Assembly: GCA_030141605.1 (NCBI GenBank)
Contig: JAQGDQ010000051.1
Location: 248,001-312,000 of the forward strand
Origin: Tubiluchus corallicola
Lineage: Eukaryota > Priapulida > Priapulimorpha > Priapulimorphida > Tubiluchidae
Length of the DNA stretch: 64,000 nt
Direction: 5' to 3'
Shown: in pieces, positions 1 through 12,700 of the stretch
How positions within the stretch are numbered: the first letter of the stretch is position 1
How the letters are laid out: each line of letters begins with the position of its first letter
Notes under the pieces: generated by a model
Databases searched by the model: none
The model's input: only the letters and a program-made list of their open reading frames with translations
What the model was told of the DNA's origin: nothing
Made by a program: the position numbers and the translations under genes

Positions 1-340
1 CACTACTTGCCTACCTATTTACTTGCCCACCGTCCTACCCACCTTGCCTACTCACCTAGCAACTTATCTGCTTACCGAGCTATCTATCTACCTACTCACC
101 TATTGCCTACCTACTTACCTACCGACTACCTACCTACCTACCTACCTACCTACCTACCTACCTACCTCTCTACCTACCTGCCTACCTGCTTGCATGCTTA
201 TCTACTCTCCTATCTAACTACTTAAATACCTACCTACCTACCTCCTTACTTACTTACCTACCCATCTATCTAACTAGCATGACTGCCTGACTAGCTGTCT
301 AACTAACTAACTACCTCTACGTAACTAATTATAAAATTAT
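1..340. repeat. (TACC/TATC)n tetranucleotide satellite
   Basis: Imperfect CTAC/CTAT/CTGC tetranucleotide array, purest at 120-180. The open frames through it (YLPT repeats) are artefacts. Confidence 0.95.
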
Positions 341-395
341 TGTGAAAATAACTGCCTAATTGTAAAAATTAACAATTGTGTGCTTACTTATTTAC

Positions 396-556
396 TTGCT
401 CACTCACTCACTCACTCACTCACTCACTCACTCACTCACTCACTCACTCACTCACTCACTCACTCACTCACTCACTCACTCACTCACTCACTCACTCACT
501 CACTCACTCACTTATTCACTCACTCACTCACTCACTCACTCACTCACTCACCCATT
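396..556. repeat. (CACT)n microsatellite
   Basis: About 38 nearly perfect CACT units with a few interruptions near the 3' end. Confidence 0.97.
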
Positions 557-713
557 CACTCACTTGTTTGCTTACTGATTTACAATAGAACAGAGCAGTA
601 TACAGTATAAAACGGCACGGAATATCGGAATGGAAGGTAACAGAACAGAGTGTTCATACCTCATTGTATCCAAAATCCTTATGTCATTATGTCATGCCTC
701 TAAACAGTTTTAG

Positions 714-910
714 TTAGGTGAGTTGGCAAGCAGGTAGATATGTAGGTACGAGTTAGGTAAGTTGTTGGATGAGTAAGTAGGTAGGTATATAGGCAGGTAA
801 GTAGGTAAGTAATAGGCAGGTAGGTAGGTAGGAAGGGAAGGAGGGAGGGAGGTAGACAGGTAGATAGGTAGCTCTGTAAGTAAGCAGGTGCTAGGTAGGT
901 AGGTAGGGCA
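714..910. repeat. (GGTA)n tetranucleotide satellite
   Basis: Imperfect GGTA/GGCA/GGAA array. It is the reverse complement of the motif at 1-340, so the two arrays form an inverted pair around the CACT array. Confidence 0.93.
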
Positions 911-1300
911 AGTACATGGCAGTTTGAGGGAAAGAAAGAAAGAGGAGAGCAGGATAGGCAAAAATAGGGAAGAAGTGTTTGACTGAAATTAAATTTTGGT
1001 TAACAGCTTGAGGTTTGCAAATAAAAAAGGCAGAGGGAAAGAGAGGGAGAAAGAAGGGCAGGAAGAGAGAGTGATACTCAAATATGAGAAAAAGTGTTCG
1101 GTCGACATGTTGACAGTTTGCAAATAGATAAGGAACTGAGAAAAAGAAGATGAACTAGGTAGAAATAGGAGACAAAGAATGACGAAAAGTTTTTGTTTAA
1201 CAGACCTACAGTTTGCAAATAGAGAAAGATGGGCAGAAAGAAAGAGTGACAGAAAAGAGAAATACTATGCGGATGCCAGGTTGACATGGTTTGGACTGGC
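905..1300. repeat. Diverged ~100-bp tandem repeats, purine-rich
   Basis: GTTTGCAAAT(A) recurs at about 1013, 1117 and 1211, each followed by a GA-rich run and preceded by a GTGTTxGx-like segment; a weaker copy starts near 912. Confidence 0.6.
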
Positions 1301-3106
1301 ATGGTTTTTTTTATATGATAGTGCACCAGGGTGTCTCAAAAGTTAGTATACACTTTACATTTTCTATATTTTCAGAAAACAAAGGAAAACGTTCGAAAAT
1401 TGGTACATACTAACTAAAACCTTAGGCAATTATTTTGGTCAGATAGACAAAAATATGAAAAAAACTAATAGGCAATGATATTTTCGCTATCTTCTTCGGG
1501 CACTTTAGGGACCTCAAGTGCTTCAAAGACCAGTCCAATGGCACTTTGGGCATCTTGCCTTAAGATTATCCTTCATAGCGTATGAGTGGTCATTTTTTAC
1601 ACCTCATTTCTAACGTTATTGTCGTCGCTCTAGCAACAGGGTTGTAATAAAAAATAAATAAAAAGATACTTTTTGAAACGGATAAAAGCTTACTGGCGAA
1701 GGAGGGGGAAAACGAAGACAGTGACATATAAAACACTTGATTTATCTCTGTAAATTTCTTATAATAGCAAGCGCGTGATATTTTCAATATAACTTCGAAA
1801 CAATGAATGTACTTTTATCAATACGGAGTTGTTTTATTTTACACGTACATAGTAAACCAATGTATACGAAACATCATTACAAAAATATATAGGGCATAAT
1901 TGCACCATATTTTTGGCAGGTATTAGAGGGAAGAAGATAAATACACAGTGTAAACACGGATAACGCTGTTATTATTCATCACAAACAAGGGCAATGAAAA
2001 CAAACAATCCAATGAACTTTATCATGTTTGCGTCACCAATCACATGGGTGCTTCACCCATTTAACTGGATTTTAGTCTTTTTTTATAAAGTTTGGATGGT
2101 AGGCGTCGATTTTCCGGCAACTTTTAATAGCCTTATGATTGGTAACCTTTTGTCGAAAAACCAAACTACCTGTTTGTCTAAGTGCTAGTTGTTGTAAGTG
2201 TATGCGTAGGGCCGGATTATTACCTTTTGGGTTCCCTAGGCTAATGAAATTATGTGGCCCCTCAGACGGAGCCACCCTCTATCTAACTCACCCGCGCCAT
2301 ATTTTTTACTCGTGATATATTTTAGCAACAGCTATCGTTTGTTTGTCAATAAAAATATTCTTTGACTAATACCACTATTTTACTAGTTATTGCAACCCAA
2401 GTTACCGCATATGTCAACACAACCCTAGGTGAAAAAACAACAAAATGTTGTACCGAATGTTGTCAAAGCTTGAGGCTCCCTGGCTGCAGCCTATACTAGC
2501 TTATACGATAATCCAGCCATGTATATGCACATATAAGTATAGGCAGGCATTCAAGATTTTTTAAAATCTGTCAAGAAGAATAAACAACGGTAGGTTAGAA
2601 CTGAAGTTACAACCAAATTCCCAACGAAAAAATTTATAAACCCAAAATATGACCCCCTAAAGGTTGAATTTTCACTAACATTAATAACAACTTAGAGCCG
2701 AGAAAAAAGTCAACTATAGAACTTTCGCTGTACAGGAAATATTTAGAATAAAACCAATTTGACAATTGTGTCTGTTAGGTAGACATGATAGAGACGAAAG
2801 GAGAGGAAACAAGCGTAATAGTTAGATAATTTACTTGAAGGGTTAAGGTGGCTTTGCAAGTGATTCGATGAAAATTTGCAACCCGAAGTGATATCAAACG
2901 AATTGGCTGCGTAACTAAAATGACTAGTTTGGCTCATTTGAGTTTGATACTGAAAATGCATTAGGATCTAAATTTTCTTAAACACCGCTGCCGGAAGAGA
3001 CGTCATGCAAACCAGGGAAAGCCTAAAATTGAGTTCAATGAAAACTTATGAGAACATGAAATGGAAGGGCATCTGAAAATAAGAAGACTCAAAAACAAGA
3101 AATCAT
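1301..3106. other. Intergenic DNA downstream of RIM
   Basis: No supported gene. GGGTGTCTCAAAAGT at 1329-1343 resembles a mariner-type terminal repeat, but no partner end was found. The rest is unstructured AT-rich sequence. Confidence 0.5.
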
Positions 3107-3195
3107 CTTCATCATCATCATCATCATCATCATCAACAACATCGTCGTCGTCATCATGATCATCATCAGCAGCAGCAGCAGCGTCATTATCATCA
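3107..3195. repeat. (ATC)n/(CAG)n trinucleotide repeat
   Basis: CATCATCATC... changing to GTCGTC then CAGCAGCAG, about 400 bp downstream of the RIM stop. Confidence 0.93.
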
Positions 3196-3591
3196 TCACT
3201 ATTTTGTCTAGCAGTCCCTAGTATCGGTAATAAGTAGACTGCTTTGTTAGTTCTACTTATTCCGAAGTGACACCTTTGTGTAACAATTGTCAGCGGCTTT
3301 TAAGTAAAAGACACGTCAACTTTTTTACATCACTCTGGCATATAAATAATAAATAGTTCTAAGAAATTGCAAAATGTGGAACGATCTTCTGTTAGAGGAA
3401 CCAATTTTGGAAAGTTTAACAAAGAATTCTTTCAATGTAGAAAGAAAATGTGCTGAATCAGTGCAAGGAAAGCACTAGAAAATGCAAATATGATAAACCG
3501 AGAAGCTATATAACTGGAAATAATTCAAAAACACATATTGCCGGTTGAATGCGGATTATGAACAACATCGTGTTTGTCACATTTTTGTGGA

Positions 3592-3774
3592 TTAGGATGT
3601 TTCAAAACCAGAATTGTAACATTCGTCATCATCCTCTGTCGTATCTGGCATATATAGGCATAATTTGTACCAGCCTACTGTGTGATTACTCAACATGAGA
3701 CGATCCAAGTCAACAACTACTTCTCCTATGCAGTTGTTATGTTCAGGTATTGGTCTTTTCTCCCATACCATAAT
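3592..3774 (-). CDS. RIMS: RIM exon 23: end of C2B and C-terminus, with stop
   Basis: 60 codons plus TAA at 3592-3594, acceptor TAATTATAG. It contains [17 protein letters not shown] and VGWYKL, matching VIVWGD, MGVAQILLEELDL and IGWYKL of RIM C2B. The protein ends in an acidic tail ([12 protein letters not shown]). No convincing AATAAA was found on this strand within several hundred bases downstream. Confidence 0.95.
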   Translation of the reverse strand: MMVWEKRPIPEHNNCIGEVVVDLDRLMLSNHTVGWYKLCLYMPDTTEDDDECYNSGFETS

Positions 3775-6700
3775 CTATAATTATACAGTAAAAAATATCA
3801 CGAAATCTCTTGAAATATAATTGTTAAAACAATTTGTTAACAATAGAACACTTGAATGACAAAAATAGTACTAATAACACATGCACATGCAGGAAAAGTG
3901 CCAATTTCAAGTGCGTAGTCTTTTCCCTACAGAAGATGTGACCGAATCATGGTACAATGATAATTGCAGCTTTAACGTTGCGCTAAGTTCTAACTTGCTA
4001 CAAGTGATTTTTCTCCTCTGGGATATTAATTATACATTCATTTGTCATTGACTACATTACTGTTATTATTATTGTTTTCCATCATCCTCACCCTAATTGC
4101 CACTAGCAGCTCCAAGTGAGTATGCCAGGTAATTTGCTCAGAGTACCCAAAGTCGTAATTATTTTCCTTTGTTAATGCAAAAAAACTCGACAAAACTCAA
4201 TTTGAGAGACTCATCCGTCTTACTGATTCTGCTATTTATATTTATCACCACTATTATTTGTCTGTATCACTTACATCAATTTCAGGTTAAAATGCGTACT
4301 CGTCTTTTTATAGGAAATTTCTAAACGTTACATTGAACAAAAGCTATAATACCTGTACACTTCTTCCAAGAACATCGCAAGCCATGTATTTGAGCACTTG
4401 ATGATAACTTGGTTCAGTACTACGTCGAACTACTCGTGTCTTTCTTTTTTGAATTCTCCTTTCGTCTTCGCATAAATAAGTTTTGACATATGTATCTTAG
4501 AAAACAAAAATCAAACTTAATATAACTGACTGGTTTTATAATTTATAACTTGGCGCAGTCTAGGCAGTCGATTATTAAACGCTTGATTTTTGTTTGTATG
4601 GTCCTACTTAAAAGAAAGTGTGCTCTGCTCTACCCTGATGATTTGTAATCGAGATAGCCCGTCTTTGACAATCAAATTACTACTAAATATACACAGGAAT
4701 AATAAATTGTTGGCAGCTGGTCTGCTGATTCTTCCCCTGAATTTTCTGCTAGAAATGGCGTCAGGCAGGGGGCAGTGTGGCATCTTAGTTTTTTGCGTCT
4801 ATATAAATAGTTTATTGAATAAGGTTTGTGGTTTATTATTATTATCCCCTTCAATCAAATTTAGAACCTGATTTGTGTAAATTTTAATATACTAAAGCAT
4901 TAACTTTAAGGCAATAACATTGTCTCGTTTTCGATTTATGTAAGTGGAAAATCCGGTTAATCGACATACCTGGGGCATTTCCTTGTGCATTGGTCGGCAA
5001 TCCATGAGCGGAAATGATGTCTATCTCAAGATGACCTTTACTCATCACAAAACCAAGTCTGATTTCACCAATATCAGAGCGATCTATAAAACAATGCTCG
5101 TAGCGATGGAATGAATTCACAACTGTTGAATTTTGAAACCAAATTTGCTGGGACATGGTAATTTAGCAGTCATAACGTTTGCCATGTAAGCAAAGGGTGC
5201 CTGGTTCAAATTCAGGCTGTGTCACGACTTTTTTACATTTCTTTTCTTTAGAGAAAATTTGATTTCAAAATTCAACGTTTGTGGGTTTGCTCCACTAAAA
5301 GTGGCTACTTAGGTCTACAAATGATTTCAATGTCATACTATAACCAATCTTGTATTCTTGACATCTTTGCAGTTACAAAAGATTCTGGCAAGTACTTAAG
5401 TGTTAAAAGATTTGTGCTCTTGGTATGTGCTTCGTTGCATATGCTGGACAGAGTGAGGAAATTACCTAATTTAGTTTGAGATGCAACTTGTCCAGGTCCA
5501 AATGATGTTGTGATATCCAGACCTTCTGGGGCAGGTCTTTCCAAAGACTGCAAATGACTGAAAAATATCACGATGATGGTAATTTGGTGTAATTACAAAA
5601 ACAAACTTCAACACCACCGCCACTGCTGTCACGCAACCACTCGAACTGCCATTACCAGCACTATGCCGCTATGAAACATAAGTCGTTTTTACAGAAATTT
5701 CACATTTTAGGAAAAAAAGCTAAATGTTGCATAACAGATCTAAAGCTTTTGGTTTACATGTGGTTCAGCCTTATTCTAATTTAGCTGTTTTACGCATTCG
5801 CGTTTGAATGATTCTAGTTTCAATGAAGTAGCATCACTTACTTCATGAAAAGTTCCCAGTCTTCATCTGATATATTAGACATCGTGGAAGAGCTACTTGA
5901 ACCTCGACTTCTTGGTGGTGCCAAAAATTCCCAGTTAACTAAGTTCAACAAAAAATGTATTGTTTAACAACAATTTACTTTGTAGAAAAACAATTTAAGG
6001 ATGGCGTCGTCTGATTTAGACAAATACGTTGTAATTTTTATTTTAATCTAAGACACGGAAGACGCATCCCACGTTACTGGAACAGCATCTTTAGCTAATT
6101 GAATATGAAACACAAAACTATTACTTAATAGTAACTTACTTGCTAATCTTTCTTCTTCTTCTAGTTCATCACTCTGAGATGGAGCTTGTATGCAGAAATA
6201 GCTGCTCCTTCGTTCTGCTGCGTTAAGATCTGTGTACACATATATAAATAAATATATATACATATAGGATATAATTAAATAGGATTTTGAAACAAAGCAG
6301 TTCCCGCACTAATTCACACGAAATACTAAATTATAAACAATGCACGAACATGGTAATACAATATTGGAAAAATATTGTCCGCCATAATGTGGGCATTGGG
6401 CACATATTCCCACAAGATACAGTGTGAATGTTGCAGAAATCTGCTTAGCCAGTATTGTCACCACATTGTCACAATATAGGAAAAATATTGTTAAAGAAAT
6501 ATTGGTACTTGTTGTGGCAAGTCCACACTTGCATATGGTATCCATATTGGCTGACAATATTGATTCAATATTCTAATATTTGCAAAAGTATTGTGATAAC
6601 ATTGGTACAAACTATAATAAATGATGAGATACTGCTGTGCAGATATTAAATTTTCAACTGGACAGCAATTGAATATTGGGTAATTGTGAAAGTTGTTATC

Positions 6701-9700
6701 CTTAAATTTAAGGCATGCCGTTACAGCAACTATCTATTTTGCAATACCCTATGAAGCTTATACCTACCAGCTTCTTCAAGAGCCAGTGCACGCATCATTT
6801 TTGAACGAACCTTTTGCCCAAAAGAAACGCTCTCTGAAAAATTTACGCAAAGCGGTAACATGCCAATAGTGTCTACACAAGTACGCGAAGTAAAAAATAT
6901 TTAGACAGTTTTATAAGACCAAAGTACTCAAATGTTAGAAAAAGACGCTAACTTATTTTTATGCATGCTTCATCTTTTTGTTCCCATTACTTTATACTTT
7001 GACTAGCTTTTGACTTTGAACTATCACTCACAGTAACTAATTGCAACTAAGCTACATCGGAACGCAACTAATCACACAGAGATAGAGATAAAAAATAACG
7101 CACATACATCTGATACTTTCTGTTGAGGCGAGGCTCTTGGGTATATCATTACAAATTCTTATACTTTTTACCATACCGACAGTATTATTACAAGTCAGCC
7201 CGGCAAGCTACCATTTCAGATGTTTTAAAGTAACTCTGATGTCAGAAAAATGATTTCCCAGTGGAAACTGAACCCTGTACTCTTTAAAAAACAAGATCTT
7301 ACTATATTTTTCCCCCAATGTTTTTGTTACATAAATGTAGAGATCATTTCAAATCAAGTGAATGTCATTGTCTGTGAGATTCGTAATTTTGGGTCCTCGT
7401 GGGCAATTCTCTTTTTGCTACTAACCTCTCATGAGCAAACTGGTGTAGAATTTTTCGACGATATGAAAACACGGTATGAAAACAGTGGTAACGATTGCCA
7501 TTTAGCGTCAGACAATAGCACAAAGTTTTCATGAATAGGGAAATTAGCATTCTAGAGACACCACAAATATCAAAATCTGTTTCTGTCGTATTTTGCTAGG
7601 CAATTAAAAACATAGATAAAGAATGTTTGTTAACTAAATCCACATCTTGTAGGAAGTTCTTCCCAAATTCTGAGATATTAATACATTTAATTGTCCAGTT
7701 ACGCATTATGTCCTCAATTTCGGTGATTTTCAAAATATTGGTTTGCAAAATTGCTGCATGGCGTTTCCTTGCAGACACAAAAGGAACATCAAAGAGGAAA
7801 GAATAACAAAGCTTTGCAGGAAAAGAGAATTTTATTAAGTGTGCTTATAATAATTGTCTCACCTGGAGCTGAGTTTTTTCTTGTAAAATCAAAAGAAGAC
7901 TGAGGTCGATCACTGAATGGCAAAGGTGCAGATGATTTGCGAAAACGGCTTGATTCATCAACGGAAAGAAAGTTCGTCGAATGTTGCACTGTATAAAAAA
8001 ATATAATAGAACTGACTGCTAGCGTAACATTATAATATTAACCCCGGTCCGCACTCTTTATTTCTTTCTTATTTATTTTTATTATTAATTTTATGGAAAC
8101 CATGATAGAATATGTAACAGAAACGCAGACATAATGCAATGCAACTACAATAGCCTTAAAAATAAAAATAAATGACAAAGGTATATAAACGTACAAGAAG
8201 AAAAATGTGGATAAAAGACAGAGAGCGATAGATTATTATTTAGGATTACAAAACAGCTACTATATATTAAAAGAGTAAGCTTAATAAAACAAAAGCCTGG
8301 ATTAGTTTGATTTCTCTTGACACTTACGCCTATCATCCATAGAACGACATTTTCTAATGTTAACATCTAACGAAGGAAAAGAAACATCAACTGTGTCAAA
8401 TCCAACTTCTGAAATTTATAAGAACAAGAGATGACAAACATAAAGGTGTTGCAAAATTAGCTTATAATAATGCACCAAGATATTAAATATAAACATCTTT
8501 ATGCATCAATATGCTGGTTACTATAATCAGGTTGCTAAAAATGAATGTCTTAGGACTGTGCATATTGGTCACTCAATTTACTTAATTTAAACCAATTACT
8601 CAAAATGGATAATCCGAGACTATATATGCTGGTAATTCAGCCTTATTTTATATACTGAAGTTAACTAAGATTGAGCTTCTTAGTATTAAGTATGACAGTT
8701 ACTCGGACTTGAATACGGTTTTTTTGCGTCTTTTTTACTGATTTTCTGAAGGCTGTTTTTCGTGCTCAGTGGAACAGTCGAAGGGATATATTTTCAAGTT
8801 AGACACGCAAGTTAATTTAGCTAAAGTGACAATTGTCCAGTAATTTGCTGAGCCATTTTAACGTAAGAACACTTATTCTCGAAACTATATAATTACTGTG
8901 TTGACAAAGAATTGTCTGAAACGTGATGCAATAAAAAATCTGCTGCCATATCCATTTCACTATGAACGAACTCAATGGTAGACCAAAGATTAAAAACACT
9001 GACTTTACAGTATCGAACGGCTTGTTGTCAAACAACAGAAGTCGATAATGAGCAATTAATATTAAACTCAGTTAATTATTCATGTTTATCATTTTTAAAT
9101 AACCCGAGTTTTCAATGAAGGGTCTCTTTATAATAGCTGTAGATAAATTAGTGGGGCATGTCAATTACACAAGGGTAAAAGCTTGAGGACGATTAGATAG
9201 GAATGATTCGCATTTCAGTGCTGACATTATACATGCATATTAGTAACACATCATGTGACGCAATGTAAGCTATTGGCTAAAAAGTCCTCCTTCTTGGTAA
9301 TACTTTTGCTTTTTTGCATTTCTTATTAATGCACATTTTCAGAATCTGGTTGTTTGCTATCCAACCGTTAACTTATAAACATGAATTCTTTCTCACTTGA
9401 CATATGCCTGCCACCTATTAACGTAGAATGTTATTAGTGTAACTTGTTTAGATTTAAAAGACGATCAGTGACGTTATGTATCCATTTCTGTTTAGATTTG
9501 TTGGACAATTTCATTATTTTCTACGTTTTTTTCGGCGATAGATTGCAGTAGCAATGTTCCCGAAATCGGTTAGAAAATAAAAAATTGTTGAACCAAATTC
9601 AACAATAAGACAAAATCGGATAGTAGACGATATCACTTTCTTTTCATATGGCCTCTACATATTTAGTCTCTAAATAAATTAAACTAAGCCAACTTATAAA

Positions 9701-12700
9701 CCGCTTTATCATTGAACTCTGGTAAAAAGGAGAGAGCTTTCGTAAGCACTAGACTCAGGTCAATCAAGTTAGTTTGCGTAAATTCAAAAAAGGGCTGCTC
9801 TAGCCTCCAGCGTCATGTAGAGTTTAGCGAAAGTAACTGACCACAAACGTCAGTAACTGATGACACACAAAACTGCAACTGTTATCTCACTTACCTAAGA
9901 CTGACTATTGTAGATCAAAATGACAATAAAAAACAAAGAAAGCAAAAGTTTAATAAACATGAATCAGATCTGATAACAAAGATTGTCATATTTATAAAGA
10001 ATCTTACTTGGCATTTCTGTATTTTCTCCGCCCAAGTCCAAAGACGGAGGGGAACACACCAACTTTATAAGCTCATGCTTGCTAAGTACTATTGTAGGTG
10101 GTTGTGGCAAACCAAGTGTTGAGGGTAACTCTTCATGTGCAGTAGAGTCTCCTTTAATGTTTCCTATAAGGAAGCAATGTAACGAGTGAATTGCCATAAA
10201 AATGTGCAAAAAAACAATTAAGCAAAGATTATTAATTATATTACTGTATTGTATTATTGGGTAGGATAGAAATGCTCGAACGGCCTACGTAGTGTCTATT
10301 TCATATTCAAATAAGCACCCTAATTAGAAAAATTATAATTAACCCTATATAGTGAAAACATAATGAAGCTACACACTTTAAAGGAAACTGAACAAATTTT
10401 TATGCTATATATTTAAGGAATAATTTTACAAATTCGATTGCGACAAAAATTAACAAAAATCACATGCAATATGGATTATTATAAGCGCAGACAAGCTTCA
10501 CAATATAGTTAAAATCATTCTATTTCGAAAAAGATACATAAGGGCCTTTAATACTAACCAAGTGATGCTCTGCTTTGTCTTCGTTTTAATCTAGCCAGAA
10601 GCGGACTCTCAATAGATTTTTGTAAAGTAAACCAATCGGGTACATCGTTTAAATCTACGCTCTTTAACTCAATGAGTGATTCACCAATAAAACAGTTACC
10701 AGCATCGGGATTAAAATCCCAAACACCAACATCCATGAAGTAGGTTTTCACTGTCTATCAAAGACAAAATACAAAAAAAAATAATTAGAGCACAGGAATT
10801 TACAATGACAAATTCAACGCCAACGACAAAACAATGACAATTGGCACACTGACACCAACACCACTGCCACCACGACACTACTGCCGCCTTCACCACTGCC
10901 ACTGACACTACTGCCACCGACACCACTGCCACCACTGCAACCACCACTGCCAGTGCCGCCACCAATGCCACTGCAGCCATGTCCACCAGCATCAGCAGCA
11001 GCAGCAACGGCAAAGAAAAGTACCAACAACAGCACAGCAAGAGCAACGGAACAGTAACAGCAATAGCAATGACAACGACAGCAACGGACTAAGCTTATAG
11101 CAATTCTGGATAAATAATACGCCAAAGTCCCTGGATGCCTTTCACCTTGAACACTTTCTAAAATTTCAACCCATTTGTATGAAAAGTAAGAAAGAGTAGT
11201 ATGAAATGCGAAAAATCTGGTTTCAGGAAAAAAAGAAGCCACCAACAGTACAACGTATTTCTCAGCTAGTAAAACTTGCACGTGTGCGTCTGACTCCCCT
11301 TAATCTTCAAACACTCATCTGCAGCTTACTGTGATTAAGTTAATCACTCTACGACATAATCTACTATAATGGTGCATTTGCTTCAGTTTATTTCAAATAA
11401 GCATTGATACCTTATTGTCCGGTATATTGTAAAAGACAAACGCAGTGTTCCATTCTGGATAAATACTTCGTTTAACGTAAATAGTTTTGTGCGTGAATCG
11501 GCGACTACAAAAAACCGAACAAAAACCTTCATTATTATGTTTGTCCCTGAATTACACTAATGTGAACTACCCAACGCAATAAAATGCAATTTTTCAATAA
11601 AAGCATAAAATTAATTAGATAACAAAAAGCGTTGTAATTTTCTGCTTCAGTTGAACGCTTGTCAATAACTTTAGAAAATAGGCCTTTATTATAGCAATTA
11701 AGCAACATCGATATTTACGTGCAGCAATACAATATTGTAAAGGTGGATGCGCATTTGTGCGATTAAATGTAGCAACGCTTCTTGAGATTTGGCGTCAAAG
11801 TTTTCATGCTAATGCAATATATAAAAGAGCCGCAATAAAGGAGAAATAAATTGCAGAAAGCTTACAGTTTTAAATTTTAATTAGTTCTAAAGAACATTTG
11901 CAGTTTTTAATTTTAAGTAATTCTACAGAACATTTGCAGTTTTCAATTTTAATTAGTTCTAAATTTTTACGCTTTTTAATTTTATTTAGTTCTAAAAACA
12001 TCTGATAAAGGTCTTTTATATATAACATCCCATCTATTTCTGATTTGCCAGAAGTAGGACAATTCTAAAACTTCTTTCAAATTTGTGAGCAAAAACAATT
12101 TTTACCTCTTCTGCATGTTAGATGGAAGAAGTTTAATCTTTACGTAAGGCTGAGGTGGCTCTCTGGTGTATAAATCACGATACGGTAAGTTCTTTGCTTG
12201 TAGAATAGTCACAACTAAGTTCTTATTTTCATCGTCAAACCAAAATTGGAGCTCTATAGATCCTGTCACTTCTGGGTGCTTTATTTCATGCTGAAAATAT
12301 AGACAAGTAATACTATTAGATCCTGCAATTTGGATTTCATATTCTATTATGCAGAGTGATCACTTATTCTGTTCTTTATCACCATAATGCGTTTATTTTT
12401 CGTCCTAGGCGACGATAGTTCTGTGTTTACGTGGTCAATCTTCTGATTTCTTTATTGCATCGCATTTCGGTAAGATTTTTTTCTTTCAGTTGTAGCAGAC
12501 GGGATTGTCCAAAGGCAGTTCGCAAATACCTTCTTCATAATTTATATATGAGTCTTTGCCTCACTGTTACTTTCTCCGTCTATCTTCTTTTCCCCCTACT
12601 TTTCCTTTCATCTATAATTCTTGGTCTGCATCACCATATTTTTTGTCTTTAAACTAAACCGAACTAAACTGTAACAACTACATAATGAAATATCTTAATA

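Noticed and set aside
7-610. Several overlapping 60-76 aa ORFs (YLPT and SLTH repeats)
   Set aside because: Direct translations of tetranucleotide satellites in all frames; no coding signal.
1327-1345. Mariner-type end CAGGGTGTCTCAAAAGT
   Set aside because: No partner inverted repeat or transposase text found within a few kb; left as a note only.
10711-11281. 111- and 155-aa minus-strand ORFs rich in Val, Ala, Gly
   Set aside because: Produced by the CCACTGCC minisatellite; the real coding exons on this strand are 10559-10754 and 11411-11504.
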